From NCBI GenBank assembly GCA_022494885.1, contig JAGVSM010001208.1, positions 1 to 64,000 of the forward strand: a stretch of 64,000 nucleotides of DNA, read 5' to 3'. The notes beneath the pieces were generated by a model, which saw only the letters and a list, made by a program, of their open reading frames with translations, made no database searches and was not told the origin of the DNA. Shown in pieces: positions 12,691 to 23,344 of the stretch. The DNA is from Micrasema longulum (lineage: Eukaryota; Arthropoda; Insecta; Trichoptera; Brachycentridae). The stretch's first letter is position 1. Each line of letters starts with the position of its first letter. The translations under genes and the position numbers were made by a program.

Positions 12691-12975
12691 AAATCCGGTG
12701 TGAAAACGTACAATTGAAGATTACAAAAAATACAACTCGGTCATTTAAAAAAATAAGAGACATATATCAAGTCTTGTGTCCTGTGTCGACTAATGTGACA
12801 TCACAGCCACACAAGAGTATCAGAATGAAAGTGTTCAAAGTAGTTCGTTTTAATGATTTTTTTCGTACATTTTCAAGAAACTTCACCGTACAATTTAATG
12901 CTCTAATTTTTACCGCGCCCAAGAAAACATTTCTTTTGTCCAATTTCCCGTAGGGCTAAAGTTCCTCATTATAGT
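12690..12975 (+). mobile_element. TGAGGAA-family MITE, right-end fragment
   Basis: Shares TCAAGAAACTTCACCGTACA, GCTCTAATTTTTACCGCGC and the terminus GTTCCTCATT with the fragment at 19330-19660. The complete relative is 47007-47435. Confidence 0.6.
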
Positions 12976-13062
12976 ATGTAAGTACGAATTGACGGTAAGA
13001 AGGCTAATGCCTGTATTTAGAGACAATACTTAAAGTTAGGAAAGCACATTCTACAAATAATA

Positions 13063-13524
13063 TTAGAATGCATATTCCTCGCCTTGAGTTTTATCACCGG
13101 GTGTTGAGGAATGGACGAGGTGTGAAGAGTACCTCGTCTTAAGAGAAGGAACATTTAGATAGTGGACTGTATTGTTAGAGCTGGAATGTTGCGCAACTCC
13201 ACTAACCTGCTGATGATGAGGCGTGACGTGTGCTGGAACCCTGGTGAAGCTGGCGGTCGCGAGACACTGGCACAACTTGTATGAAGCTGGCGGTCTAGCT
13301 GGACACTGGCACAGTTCGCTTGTTGAATGATTTGTTGGAAGCACTAAGACTTGACTTGTTAGATGTTCGATTGGTACTGAAAATTTAATGTTGTTTCCGG
13401 CTGTCAAACGTATAATTATTGTTACGTGGAGAGTAGGTAGATTTAGGAATTGCTTGAAACTTGGTTCAAACAACGGGCATAAGTAACTGATGAGCTGAGA
13501 TCGAGTTACATAATTTGTTAACAT
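13063..13524 (-). other. unassigned 153-codon open frame with internal duplication
   Basis: The minus-strand frame contains a roughly 40-bp tandem duplication encoding ELCQCPARP/KLCQCLATA. It has no recognisable domain and low-complexity Ser/Thr/His content. It could be part of an LTR or a decayed element; coding status is doubtful. Confidence 0.2.
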
Positions 13525-13730
13525 TAGTTGTGTTCATTTTTTAAAAATTTACAAATGAGCACCAAAATTAAAGCAAAATGGTAAAGGTCGTCATTCGAAA
13601 GAAAATTTTCAGCTCTACAAAATATTGTGTCTGGTTTAACGTTACATATGTTGTCATATTACAACAGAGATGAAGAACATTTTAGAGAAGGTGATATAGA
13701 AGCCTAGGCATCTACAGGGCTTATGACCTG

Positions 13731-14592
13731 TAGCTCAATCACAAATAACTATCGGCGTGCTTATAAGTGACGTGATAACAATTTCTCACCACCACACCTT
13801 GAGGTGATTTTCACGAAAATGGCGCTATATAAATTATACAAACATATATATATGGTTGTTTATGGTATTCGCGATCACAATGGAACATCCGTAAACACCT
13901 AATATTAAATATCAAAACACGTTTCGCGACGTATAATCCTGCTGCGGAATCACATATAAATATTCAAAAATATTCCTAAACTGCTATTTTTATTTATTTA
14001 TTTATCACGCCATTTTTTGCATTTAGCCGGCGGTTGGCAAGCCAAATGTCAAGAAAAGCAGTCGCCATAGTAATTGTTATTTAATTTTCACTTTTTTGTA
14101 TTTGATACTCCTTACTATTTTGCAAATGCAATATATGTATTATTATGAAATATTTGGGAATAATTATTGACAAATATTTTCAATGGACAGAACACATAGA
14201 ATACATAACACAAAAAATTAGAAAACTTTCGCATATCTTCAAGTCAATACGTAACATTTTATCCCTAATTAAACTCAAACAACTATATTTTATTTAATAT
14301 AACTCAATTATAACTTAATTATTGCATTTAGCCGGCGCGGCGGTTGGCAAACGAAATGTCAAGAAAAGCAGTCGCCATACTAATTGTAATTTAAATGCCG
14401 ATTTTTGCCGATAAACTTTTTTTATTTACGAGGAAAACAAAAAACAAACCGATACGAGCGTTGACTTAGAGATGACACACGCGTTGACTTATGACTGCGA
14501 TAACTTAACCATGTTTATTATTGTTCATTGTGATCGCTCAAATGCTTAGCATGTTTTTAAGTCCGTCGATAGTTTAATTTGTAATTGAGCTA
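13731..14592. mobile_element. 862-bp TIR element with 3-bp target duplication
   Basis: TIRs are TAGCTCAATCACAAAT on the left and TAGCTCAATTACAAAT inverted on the right. The flanking CTG is duplicated (13728-13730, 14593-14595), and removing the insert restores the fold-back core exactly. Inside are an L2 3'-hairpin fragment (13790-13840) and a Jockey-like RT fragment. Confidence 0.8.
14140..14320 (+). mobile_element. Jockey-like LINE RT fragment
   Basis: Reads MKYLGIIIDKYFQWTEHIEY then [30 protein letters not shown]. It is nearly colinear with the larger copy at 32500-33330. An 80-bp sequence beginning GCATTTAGCCGGCG occurs on both sides (14017 and 14323). Confidence 0.75.
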
Positions 14593-14680
14593 CTGTCATT
14601 GGCTGGTTTAAGTGGCCACTTTAGACACTGTGTAGCAACTTTGTGGTTATTCGTTGTAATAAAATAAATATAAAAGAGCT

Positions 14681-15215
14681 TTGTTTTTAACCACATATTT
14701 TTAATTTTCTACCGACCGGTTTCAAAGCTACTTAAGCTTATTTATCGAGGTATAATTAACTAATTAATTATTTCACATTTTATTTTTACATGAATAAATA
14801 AATATTACATCGATACATATTAACAACCAAAAAATAATCGATACTAAATTTGAAATTCTTCTTCTTGTACGTAAAATATTAAAATTAGACAAAAATAAAA
14901 TTTTAGAAACTGAAAATGCAATTCGTAATAAGAAAAAAATAATAAATGGCAGAATAAACAATATTTTCTTAAGTCCACTCCTGTCTAGTTTAAAAGATCG
15001 TACCATCTCACTTTGCAATTTCCATCTTTAGAAGAACAACATGACAAAACGACTTGACTTTTAAGCTCTATATGTTCGATCGTTCGATGTAATATTTAGT
15101 AATAACTGTTAAAATGAAAAAAAATAAATACATTAATTAAGTATACTTAGCTTGTTTAGCTTTGAAACTGGTCGGTAGAAAAAATAAAAAATAAGTGATT
15201 TAAAAAAAAGCTGTT
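14681..15215. mobile_element. MITE with roughly 70-80-bp terminal inverted repeats
   Basis: TTTTCTACCGACCGGTTTCAAAGCTA near 14706-14731 is inverted at 15151-15181 as TAGCTTTGAAACTGGTCGGT.. The similarity continues outward. A lone CTGCCGACCGGTTTCAG at 58892 is a fragment of the same family. Confidence 0.65.
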
Positions 15216-15424
15216 GAATATTTCATTTACAGTGGAAAAACCGAACTAGGCCGCAATAATCGACAAAAATAAATATTATTTTCATTGTTTTGTATGAAAC
15301 AAACCGTACTATAGCTGCGCCACACTGCGCGGCACTCATACAAAATGTTGTCGCGCAGTTTCGCTGAAATGCAGTAAATTTTTGACCTTTATATCGCTCA
15401 TAAAAAGATCAGCTAACAAGAGCT

Positions 15425-16080
15425 CGCAACCCACCTAGGAATTGCTGCAGCAACTTTTAACATGATGCGTGTTGTCTGGAACTCTAGTCTATACTCGGTC
15501 AAAACGAAATGCTGATTATTCAACTCTTGTATAATGCCAGTACTGACGTATGGGTGCGAATCTTGGCACCTTACCAAAGCTCAAAACACCATACTTCTGA
15601 GTTTTGAGAGTAAGTGCTTAAGGGGAATATAACGATATTCGATTTTATAACTAACATTGAAGTCCGAAAACGGACGCAGCAGCCTCCTATGACGGCGTCT
15701 TGAGGATGCGGTGGCAGACCTGGCTTGGACATGTGCTACGCATGTCTCACGAGAACCTAAACGCGAGTTGACTGGTCTTTAAACCTGCGGGCTCACAAGG
15801 CCGTCGATGACGATCTTTTGACATTATTCAGCAAAACCAAGGGACGCTGGATTGACCTGGGAGGAGGCGAGAGTACTGGCTGACGATATGGTCTCCTGGG
15901 GTGGTATTCTGAACGCAAAAGCGCGCGTAGAAAACGCATTTTTAACGCGTATTAATTACACGCTAGCAGAGCAAACTCTTCGCGCACAATTCCGTTCAGA
16001 ATACCAGCCCTGGAGGTAACTGGTGATGTCCGCATGCTTTACTTAGGAGCGGGTGTGAAAAAAGAAGAAGAAGAACAAGA
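15425..16080 (+). mobile_element. RTE-iii LINE C-terminal copy, interrupted
   Basis: Contains [20 protein letters not shown] and the [22 protein letters not shown] segment with several stops, ending at a GAAGAAGAAGAACAAG tail. It is interrupted at 15900-16008 by a 109-bp MITE. Confidence 0.65.
15900..16008. mobile_element. 109-bp MITE, TIR TGGTATTCTGAACG, 5-bp duplication
   Basis: TGGTATTCTGAACG (15902) is inverted exactly at 15993-16006. CCTGG is duplicated at 15895-15899 and 16009-16013. Excision restores the LINE reading frame around GTCTCCTGG-AGG. A half-site GCTGGTATTCTGAA also occurs near 7160. Confidence 0.8.
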
Positions 16081-16107
16081 CATTGATATTTCATATTGTT
16101 TTTTTTA

Positions 16108-16300
16108 AATTAACAAATTACAACTGGGATGGAGAATACCTTAAATAAGTGAATATGGAAGTCTAGGCATTTACAGGGCTTATGACCTGCCATTGGCTGG
16201 TTTAAGTGGCCACTTTACACACTGTGTAACATTCACCATTTTGCCTATGTTTGAACATCCATATTTCTTCAATTCTTCCATCTGTTGATTTTTTTAAATA
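16108..16300 (+). mobile_element. fold-back element, single arm (subfamily B)
   Basis: Runs from ACAAATTACAACTGGGATGG through AATATGGAAGTCTAGGCATT to TCTTCCATCTGTTGA, with all three core palindromes intact. Confidence 0.8.
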
Positions 16301-16780
16301 ATAATTTAATTTTAAAAGGTTGAGTTTCCCCTTCGCTAGTAAAATGTGGTTCTGCCAACATGGCTAAATTCGCGGGGGTAAAAAAGCCGAACAGGTCACA
16401 GGCTCCGCGTAAAAGGCCACCTTTTGGAAGCACCGCGCAATGCTGACTGGTCGGCCCCCACTACCCGTGGCCTTCCCCTTCTCCACCCCTATCCCCACTC
16501 CCCAACCCACTTGTTAAACGCAGCTGAATCTGTTTCACTAATTATACTTTTTGCTCGAGTGAAACAGTTCTACCGATGCGAGTCGAAGTTTGAAAGGCCT
16601 GATCTCCTTACTTTTTTGGGTGAGTATACTTTTTTTTTCTTTTGCAATTTCAGTCTCAATTTTTTTTTACTTATCTTATTTTTTAATATCACTTTTAAAA
16701 AAATAATTTGAAATTAATAAAAGTTTACTTATTAGAAAAAAAATTACTTTTTAGTAGTATATAATGTGTAATGTGTACCG
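16300..16780. other. no recognisable feature
   Basis: A C-rich patch near 16425-16510 and T-rich runs. An open frame here (16424-16711) is compositionally odd and unsupported. Confidence 0.4.
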
Positions 16781-16784
16781 GGTA

Positions 16785-17235
16785 CTTCGTGCCTTAATGC
16801 TCAAAATCCCCTGACTCTGTTAAACCAATTCATCGAAAGGGTCAAGAGTTTCAAATACCTGGGAGTATATGTTACAGAAAATGGCAGCTTTCAAATAGAA
16901 CTGGGAGTACGGTTAGGAGAAGCAGGCGCCACATTCAACAGTATGAAGGCTGTCTGAAGATCGGATATTATCTCAGTGAAAACCAAATGCCGGCTATATA
17001 ACGCCTGCATAGCACCTATTCTTCTCTACGGATGCGAATCGTAGCACCTCACTAGGGCCCAAAACACCTGAATTCAGAATTTTGAGATTAGGTGTCTCAG
17101 AAGAATCTTGGGTGTGCGGGGTTTGACTTTGTGAGGAATGAGGTAATAATAGAACAGACGCAGCAAACTCCGGTGACAACTGTCGTCAAGCGGAGGCGAT
17201 ACGGTTGGCTAGGCCATATACAGCGGATGCCACTA
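16785..17235 (+). mobile_element. RTE-ii LINE fragment
   Basis: Reads QNPLTLLNQFIERVKSFKYL, GVYVTENGSFQIELGVRLGE, then LYNACIAPILLYGCES and IKRRRYGWLGHIQRMP-like residues with stops. Joined directly to a TGAGGAATTCC element. Confidence 0.75.
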
Positions 17236-17256
17236 ATGGTAATAACAATAATAATA

Positions 17257-17816
17257 CACGTGAATATTTAAAAATTTTGGAGTAGGATGAAATATTTAAA
17301 AAACGCACGCAAAAATAAACAAAAAATGTTAAAAATAGTATTCATTTTAAAATCGTTAATAATGACATCACTCCTTATATCTACGTGTAGTATTTCCGGT
17401 TTCCGCTTTAAAGCCTTCGCAACGTTTTGACCATAGAAAAAAAAGAGTACAATTTGTATAATTACACATTTCAACCCGAGATAATGTCAACTTTCTAGGT
17501 TTTTCTAAATCGAAACGTTCGTAAAAACAACCATAACATAGAAATGAGCAAATTACTATCAACTAAATGAAGTAATCAAAGCAATATTCCATAGATTCTT
17601 GTCAGGTCAGTGAAAGTAAGAACGCCAACCGTTTCATGACGTCACTACTGAAAAGTGACACACTGATTACGGGCATTTGGCGCGGTATTTGATAAATGTA
17701 ACTTTAAAAAATCACATCTTTGTAAATAACGCACAAAAAAAAGTAAAATTATTTTTGCTTAGTTAAATAGTACGCTAATAGAAAAAAATATATTAGAAAA
17801 CAGTGGAATTCCTCAT
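17257..17816 (+). mobile_element. TGAGGAATTCC MITE, copy 1 (left end lost)
   Basis: Begins CACGTGAATATTTAAAAATT and ends AACAGTGGAATTCCTCAT. Closely similar to 26145-26758 throughout, including TTGGCGCGGTATTTGATAAA and a TGACGTCA motif. Confidence 0.8.
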
Positions 17817-18059
17817 TTTGTCCATTCTAACAAAAGGTCTGGCATACAGTTGTCTTTTTTACACAGTATCGGGAGGCATCTGCAAGACAGTGACAGAAAA
17901 CCAATGTTCGAAAACTTAATTATCAAAATTCTCTGACCTCACAATTTCTGTAAACCGAAATACAAAAATAACAATGTATACGCTCATATCTTTTTTGGAC
18001 TAAATACAATGATTGATATCAAACTTTCGATTGTGTCCATTTAATCTATTACTAAGAAC

Positions 18060-18525
18060 TCAAAGCCCTGGTATTCTCCGTTTTCCTATATGGGGCTGAA
18101 ACGTGGACAATGCGTGCCTACGAGAGGAAGGGGATCGATGCATTCGAGATGTGGTGTTGGAGAAGGCTGCTGCGAGTGCCTTGGACAGCCAGAAGGACGA
18201 ATCCATCGATACTGGAAGAGCTCCATATTACAATTTGTCTATCAGTGGTGTATTTGAGAAGGATACTGTCTTTCTTTGGACATATTGCTAGACGTGAGCC
18301 AGACAATCTAGAAAAGGCAATAATGTCTGGCCGAGTTGAAGGTAGGAGAAGCCGGGGTAGAATCCCATATAGATGGACTGACCAAATAAAGGTGGCTACG
18401 GGGCTAAAATTTGATGAGTCAGTACGTCGGGCTGAAGACAGACTGGAGTGGACCAGACTTATTAGAAGTGTTCATGGTGATCACGATCCTCAGCATTGAG
18501 GGACCGACTTGGAAGAAGAAGAACT
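18060..18525 (+). mobile_element. RTE-iii-like LINE C-terminus
   Basis: The plus frame reads FLYGAETWTMRAYERKGIDA, FEMWCWRRLLRVPWTARRTN, SILEELHI, then FFGHIARREPDNLEKAIMSG and RVEGRRSRGRIPYRWTDQIK, ending ..DPQH with stop. It is open for about 129 codons and ends with a GAAGAAGAA tail. One of the better preserved LINE 3' ends here. Confidence 0.8.
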
Positions 18526-18639
18526 CAAATCTAGGTTCAGCTCGTTATTTATATTACAAAACGCACAATGAAAGAACAAAAACCTAACATAAGTTATACA
18601 CTTGTGGAGCAATAACAAACAATATTTTAAATAAATCTA

Positions 18640-19300
18640 AATTTTTGTAGACAAGAACTGGATCCAACCCCTATGGGAGTTATCGATATTGATATATTAC
18701 AACTAATTAAAAAAGGAAAATTGTTTTCAGGCGTTGCCTAGTAGGTGAATTGCTTCAGCCGGATGAATCTCACCCACATGATAAAGGTTTCGGCTCTTTT
18801 GTTTCACAAAAGTCAACCAACGGAAGAGTTGAGGAAATGTGTAAGTTCAAACATGGGCAGAATGGTGAATTACACAGTGTGTGAAGCCACTGAAACCAGC
18901 CAATTTATTTTCATATATTCAATATTTACATATAATAGATACATTTTTTATTTTCTTTAATTACAGGACTCACCAAGCCAATTTCTATGGCTCGTCCGTG
19001 AAGATCCTTTACATTAAAATATTTGATTACACTATTTGTATAATATTAGTTACTACTAACTTGACTGTAAGGAGCGAGAAAATAATAGAAAATAATGAAA
19101 ATATTTTTTTTTAAATAATTTAACCATAGTTTTTTGAAGTACACGATATTGCAGTTTTATGACATAAGAAAGAAAAAAGAAATACAAAATAGAGATACCA
19201 ACATTTAAAATTGAAATGACAGGTCATAAGCCCTGTAAATGCCTAGACTTCCAGAATCCCTTCTCAAAAATGTTTTCCTTCTCTTTTGCAACCGATTTAA
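18640..19300 (-). mobile_element. fold-back arm and loop, split by about 310 bp
   Basis: Loop and arm run from GGCGTTGCCTAGTAGGTGAA to AAACCAGCCAAT (18902). They resume with ATGACAGGTCATAAGCCC at 19217. The insert holds TTCTTTAATTACAG at 18954-18967, a chance-like splice acceptor. Confidence 0.75.
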
Positions 19301-19329
19301 ATATGACAATTAAAATAAGCCAATTTTTT

Positions 19330-19660
19330 TTTAAATTTTTATATATCGTATTATCAGCGCTATGATTTTTTTAAAGTTTTGTATTTTTTAAATTACTTAG
19401 CGTGTGACGTCTCAAGTTCTCTTTCGCTTCTTCTCGGTCGATTCTGCCGATTGGTCCGTTCACTTACCGTAAGCCAGAAATCAAGTGACATCGTTCACAA
19501 TACAAAGTTCGTTTTTATTTTTAAAAATATAAATATAAATAAAAAAATTTACACATTTTTAAGAAACTTTGCCGTACAATTCAACGCTCTAATTTTTACC
19601 GCGCATAGGAAAACATTTTTTGTACCAATTTCCCGTAGGGCTGAAGTTCCTCATTGTAAT
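19330..19660 (+). mobile_element. TGAGGAA-family MITE, right part
   Basis: From TATCAGCGCTATGATTTTTT to CCCGTAGGGCTGAAGTTCCT(CAT). Parallel to 12690-12975 and 47007-47435. Confidence 0.6.
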
Positions 19661-19669
19661 GGACGTTAA

Positions 19670-20260
19670 GACAGGTGGTTATCTTTATATCCTCCAAAGG
19701 CTATGATGCAGACATCAGAGTGTGTACATCGGTTGGATAAGGAGACACTGCGAAATCCTTTGCAACTAAAAGACGGACGAAAAGGCTCGGGAGGCTACTG
19801 GACTTTGTAATCGCTCATTAGATAAATACAGACGATCATTAAGCAAATAGTCTTGCTAATTGTCAACAGTCATATAAAAATCATGTTTAAGCGAGCATTT
19901 TCTTCTTGAATTGAATTTATAGGAGTTTATAATTGCTTTGAAGAGGGCACTTTTATCACAGAAGCCTATTTAAAACATAAATGAGAACTATTTTAAATGT
20001 TAATGACGCAAGGAACGCGGACAAAATCTTTGGAGTCACTTATTGGTTGATTTCGAGCATACGATGTCGAGATGGCAGGTAGGTAGAACATACCGAGGTA
20101 GATACAGATAGTACAGAAGTTAAATATACCGTCTCCAAATGTACAGATGAAGATAGCGTTCATAATTGAGGCCCTGATTCCAATGCCGAAAGGGAAAATA
20201 GAAGTTTCATTAAGCATATTTCTTAAAGCAGATTATTCTGTATTTAAGCTGTTTCGGTAT
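19670..20260. other. no recognisable feature
   Basis: No repeat or frame could be placed in this stretch. Confidence 0.4.
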
Positions 20261-20264
20261 TCTT

Positions 20265-20470
20265 TTTCAGAGTTGGGACGAGGAGGGATTATCTAGAGAG
20301 GGCCAGTCAGGAACTTCTCAGCATTTGCTCTGGTGAAGAGAAAACCATTTAAAACTCTTCAGAAGAAGCCGAAGTCATCAGCGGACCTTTGTCGTCTCTG
20401 TTTATGTTATTAGAGTGTTTGTGTATTTCAATTGCCTCTTATTTGTTTTATTTATTTATTATACGTAATC
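20265..20470 (-). mobile_element. R1-like LINE 3' fragment
   Basis: GGAACTTCTCAGCATTTGCT and AAAACTCTTCAGAAGAAGCC match the R1-like element at 62460-62935 closely. Coding remnants are decayed. Confidence 0.5.
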
Positions 20471-21161
20471 GCGCCACTTGCTTGTTAGCAGATGAACGCT
20501 CGAAATGCTGGTTCGCGGAATGCGTTATCCTTTATTTGCTTTGCCACGGAACCCTAAATACAATGAATGCAATTACTTACCTTATTCTGGGTTCTGGCAC
20601 CTTTTCTGTCTGGAACTTCTGTCTGGGCAGTCAGAATCAAATTCTATCCTGTTGTCAGGATTATAAACTCCAATAAATCCCAATTCAAGCAAAAAATGCT
20701 CGCTTGAACATGAATTTTGTATGACTTTCGGAAATCACCTAGACGGTACGCTTAACAATCGGATGTATGTATCTATCATTGACTACAAAGCCGGCTCCTA
20801 TGTCTCGATACATACACTCGGAAAGTAAAACAGATGGAAAAAATATAATAACCAAATTATTTTTTTAGAGTGGTAACTTTCTGACGCATATAATCTGTGT
20901 CTGACGCCTAGATACTCTTATTTGTTAATAGGACAGAACCTAGCGACATTATTTTCACATCTATGTCGTAATTTAATTCGACTTCAAAACTTACTTATTT
21001 CTCTCTCATATTTTTAATAGGCTTTTAAAAAAAAGTGCGAACCTCAAAACGATTAAAAATTTAAATAGATCATAATCAAAAGAAAAATTGCTCGGTGAAA
21101 CAAAATTTTTGACACTTTCAATGCGTAGATAAATGTATCGAGGGGTTCTAGACCCGTCGGT

Positions 21162-21440
21162 ATAAACCGATGTACTTGCATCAAAACTAGATGGTGGGGG
21201 TATCGGTACCATACCTTTGTAGTCGGTCGGGAGACTTTTATATTCAACTATGACGTCATACTGAAGCTATGTCATTTTAGAGCGTAAATATGTGTACCGT
21301 GACGGACGCTTCCCCTTGTTTCATATCGATGTACCTACCCAAAACTTGAAGGTGGGGGGTCGGTAGTAGATCTTTATAATCGCTAGAGGGAATTCATTTT
21401 CAACTATACCGTCAAAATGAAGGTATGACGTCTTTATCCA
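21162..21440. repeat. diverged tandem duplication, period about 159 bp
   Basis: CGATGTACttgc..GGTGGGGGtatcGGTA..TTCAACTATGACGTCA is followed 159 bp later by CGATGTACctac..GGTGGGGGGTCGGTA..TTCAACTATACCGTCA. The unit is not found elsewhere in the window. Confidence 0.6.
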
Positions 21441-21689
21441 ACCCATCGTAATCGAGGCCCAAGGGCGTGTATACCAACATTGTTTTTTAAATTGACAATC
21501 GGACTCTCTGAACCCGCGAAATTAAAAAAAATACCGTTATATTCACACCTTGTATGTTGACTATTTAATCTTCTTTTTTAATCTTTTTTTAACCAACTGT
21601 TTATTGAGCTTTTATCTTAAATATGCGTGTATTTCTTGTATTTAAATTTATTTATTTCATACGTTTATGTACATGTTTATTATGATATT

Positions 21690-21752
21690 TAATAATAATA
21701 ATGTTTAGATAATTTATATAGCGCCATTTTTGTAAAAATCACCTCAAGTGGA
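21690..21752 (-). mobile_element. L2 LINE 3' end with (AAT)n tail
   Basis: AATAATAATAATG then ATTTATATAGCGCCATTTTT and AAAATCACCTCAAG, the conserved 3' hairpin sequence. Chopped by the RTE-ii fragment that follows. Confidence 0.7.
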
Positions 21753-22172
21753 AACCAAATGCCGCCAATACTATAACGCCTGCATAACACCTATTCCTCT
21801 CTACGGATGCAAATCGTGACACCTCACAAGGGCCCAAAATAGAAAAATTCTGAGTTTCAAGCATAGGTGTCTCAGAAGAATCTTGGGTGTGCGGTGGTTT
21901 AACTTTGTGAGGAATGAAATAATAAGAGAACGGACGCAGCAAACTCCGGTGGCAACTGTCATCAAGCGGAGGTGATATGGTTGGATGCACCACGCTTGCC
22001 TACTTGACAAGGCATCAGGTTCTCGACGTCCTGGACGTCCGCTACTGGCTGTTCGTCGGCAGTTTGTGTCAGAACTTCGGGACGAGAACCTTACTTGGGA
22101 GGACGCAAAGGAGGCTCTTTGTGGATACCATATACTCTAACTAGGGAGCGGACATGGAATGATGATGATGCC
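21752..22172 (+). mobile_element. RTE-ii LINE 3' end with (ATG)n tail
   Basis: Reads ACITPIPLYGCKS..HLTRAQ, RCLRRILGVRWFNFVRNEII RERTQQ, then SGSRRPGRPLLAVRRQFVSE LRDENLTWEDAKEAL. It ends ACTAGGGAGCGGACATGGAA TGATGATGATG. This terminus matches SINE1 ends. Confidence 0.8.
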
Positions 22173-22212
22173 TATATATTAATATATAGAAATCAATAAT
22201 TATTGGCAATAT

Positions 22213-22459
22213 TTTGAGTTTGTACAAATTTTTGTACACATGAACTGGATTTGACCCCCAAGGGAGCTGTTAATATAAACATATTACAATAGAGAAGGAG
22301 AACATTACAGAAGGGAATATAGAAGTCTAGGCATCTACAGGGCTTATGATCTGTATTGGCTGGTTTAAGTGGCCACCTTACACACTGTGTAACATTCACC
22401 AATCTACCTATATTTGACTTCACAAACATGAACAGATGGAAGTATTAAAGGAATATAGT
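22213..22459 (+). mobile_element. fold-back arm interrupted by P-like element
   Basis: An arm from GAGTTTGTACAAATTTTTGT through the core to TATATTTGA, then a jump to inverted-arm sequence CTTCACAAACATGAACAGAT ..GGAATATAG, where the P-like element sits. Confidence 0.75.
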
Positions 22460-22467
22460 TTCTCAAC

Positions 22468-23263
22468 CATAGAACAGCAGTCAAGAAACCGCATACGAGC
22501 ATCAAACAGAAGGCGACTAAACTACTTATAAATGAGTCGTTTTACGTTTTGATCCATTAGTTTCTTTGTAGACGTCGCTCAGTACGCAACTCCTGATTTG
22601 AATTCAACTATGCCGTGTTCTGTCCTTTTAAAGTGCAGAAATACTGCTAGGATATTGAAGAAACGGGATGGGATCACATTTCATTGTAATTATAAAATAA
22701 ATGTTTAAGTTGCAAATACCTTACTTAAAATTTTTTTTTTTCCATCTGTCAGATTGTTGAAGAAAAACAAAAGGACGTTTCGTGACGTACTAGGGTAGTA
22801 AATCTTTTACCCTACTTTGCTCATCTAATGAGAGAACTAATGAAAATTTGACCTCGGATTCAACAACTCTGTAGTGGACCTTTAACCGACATTATCTTTG
22901 AAATATCAAATATTATTTAACATGATATAAAAATATCCGTTTTATGTAAAATAAAATTTGTTTTTTATTTTAAGTTTAAAGTTCATCAATTCAATTACTC
23001 TTATTAAATGACCCTTCACTTATCTACTCTGTTGTATCAATCAATGTTTTCGAGTGCACAATAAAATTTTAGAGAAATTAACAGGTTGCTTTTTTTTGCC
23101 TTGCATTTGTGTTATGATTATATTTTTTCCCACTGTGCAACATTACGCGGCGACATCACGAATGCGCGTGGCAAAATTGGGGCACAGTGGGGGAATTTTC
23201 GGACACAGTCCGATGTATTCAAATATGATTCTACGCTCCTTCTGGACCATTCTTAATTCAATG
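22468..23263 (+). mobile_element. P-superfamily miniature transposon with THAP-like exon, copy 2
   Basis: A 796-bp element flanked by a perfect 8-bp direct repeat TTCTCAAC (22460-22467, 23264-23271). Its ends are CATAGAACAGCAGTCAAGAA and, inverted, CATTGAATTAAGAATGGTCC. Homologous to copy 1 over most of its length but in opposite orientation. Confidence 0.78.
22610..22708 (+). pseudogene. THAP-like zinc-finger start exon remnant
   Basis: A 32-codon frame starting MPCSVLLKCRN and continuing ..RDGITFH. It has the spacing of a THAP N-terminus (Met-Pro, two Cys, then G-I-T-F-H). THAP domains bind terminal DNA in P-type transposases. A stop follows soon after and no zinc-ligand C-x2-H or AVPTIF part is seen. 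Eleven visible consensus positions make this suggestive rather than certain. Confidence 0.5.
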
Positions 23264-23344
23264 TTCTCAACTTTGCGAACTTTGTATTTTTGCTGTAAGG
23301 TGTGAAGTTTTCTTGAAATAAATTAATAAAATAAAATGAAATCG

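Larger units (their letters stand above)
13644..14650 (+). mobile_element. fold-back arm split by an 862-bp insertion
   Basis: The arm starts CATATTACAACAGAGATG at 13645 and runs to GACCTG at 13730. It resumes at 14596 with TCATTGGCTGGTTTAAGTGG. The intervening block is a separate element (13731-14592). Confidence 0.8.

Noticed and set aside
16424..16711. 95-codon frame in a C-rich patch
   Set aside because: Starts in a low-complexity Pro/His run and ends in poly-Phe from T-runs. No homology recognised.
18954..18968. Splice-acceptor-like TTCTTTAATTACAG followed by an open stretch
   Set aside because: It lies inside an insertion in a fold-back element with no matching exon or donor.
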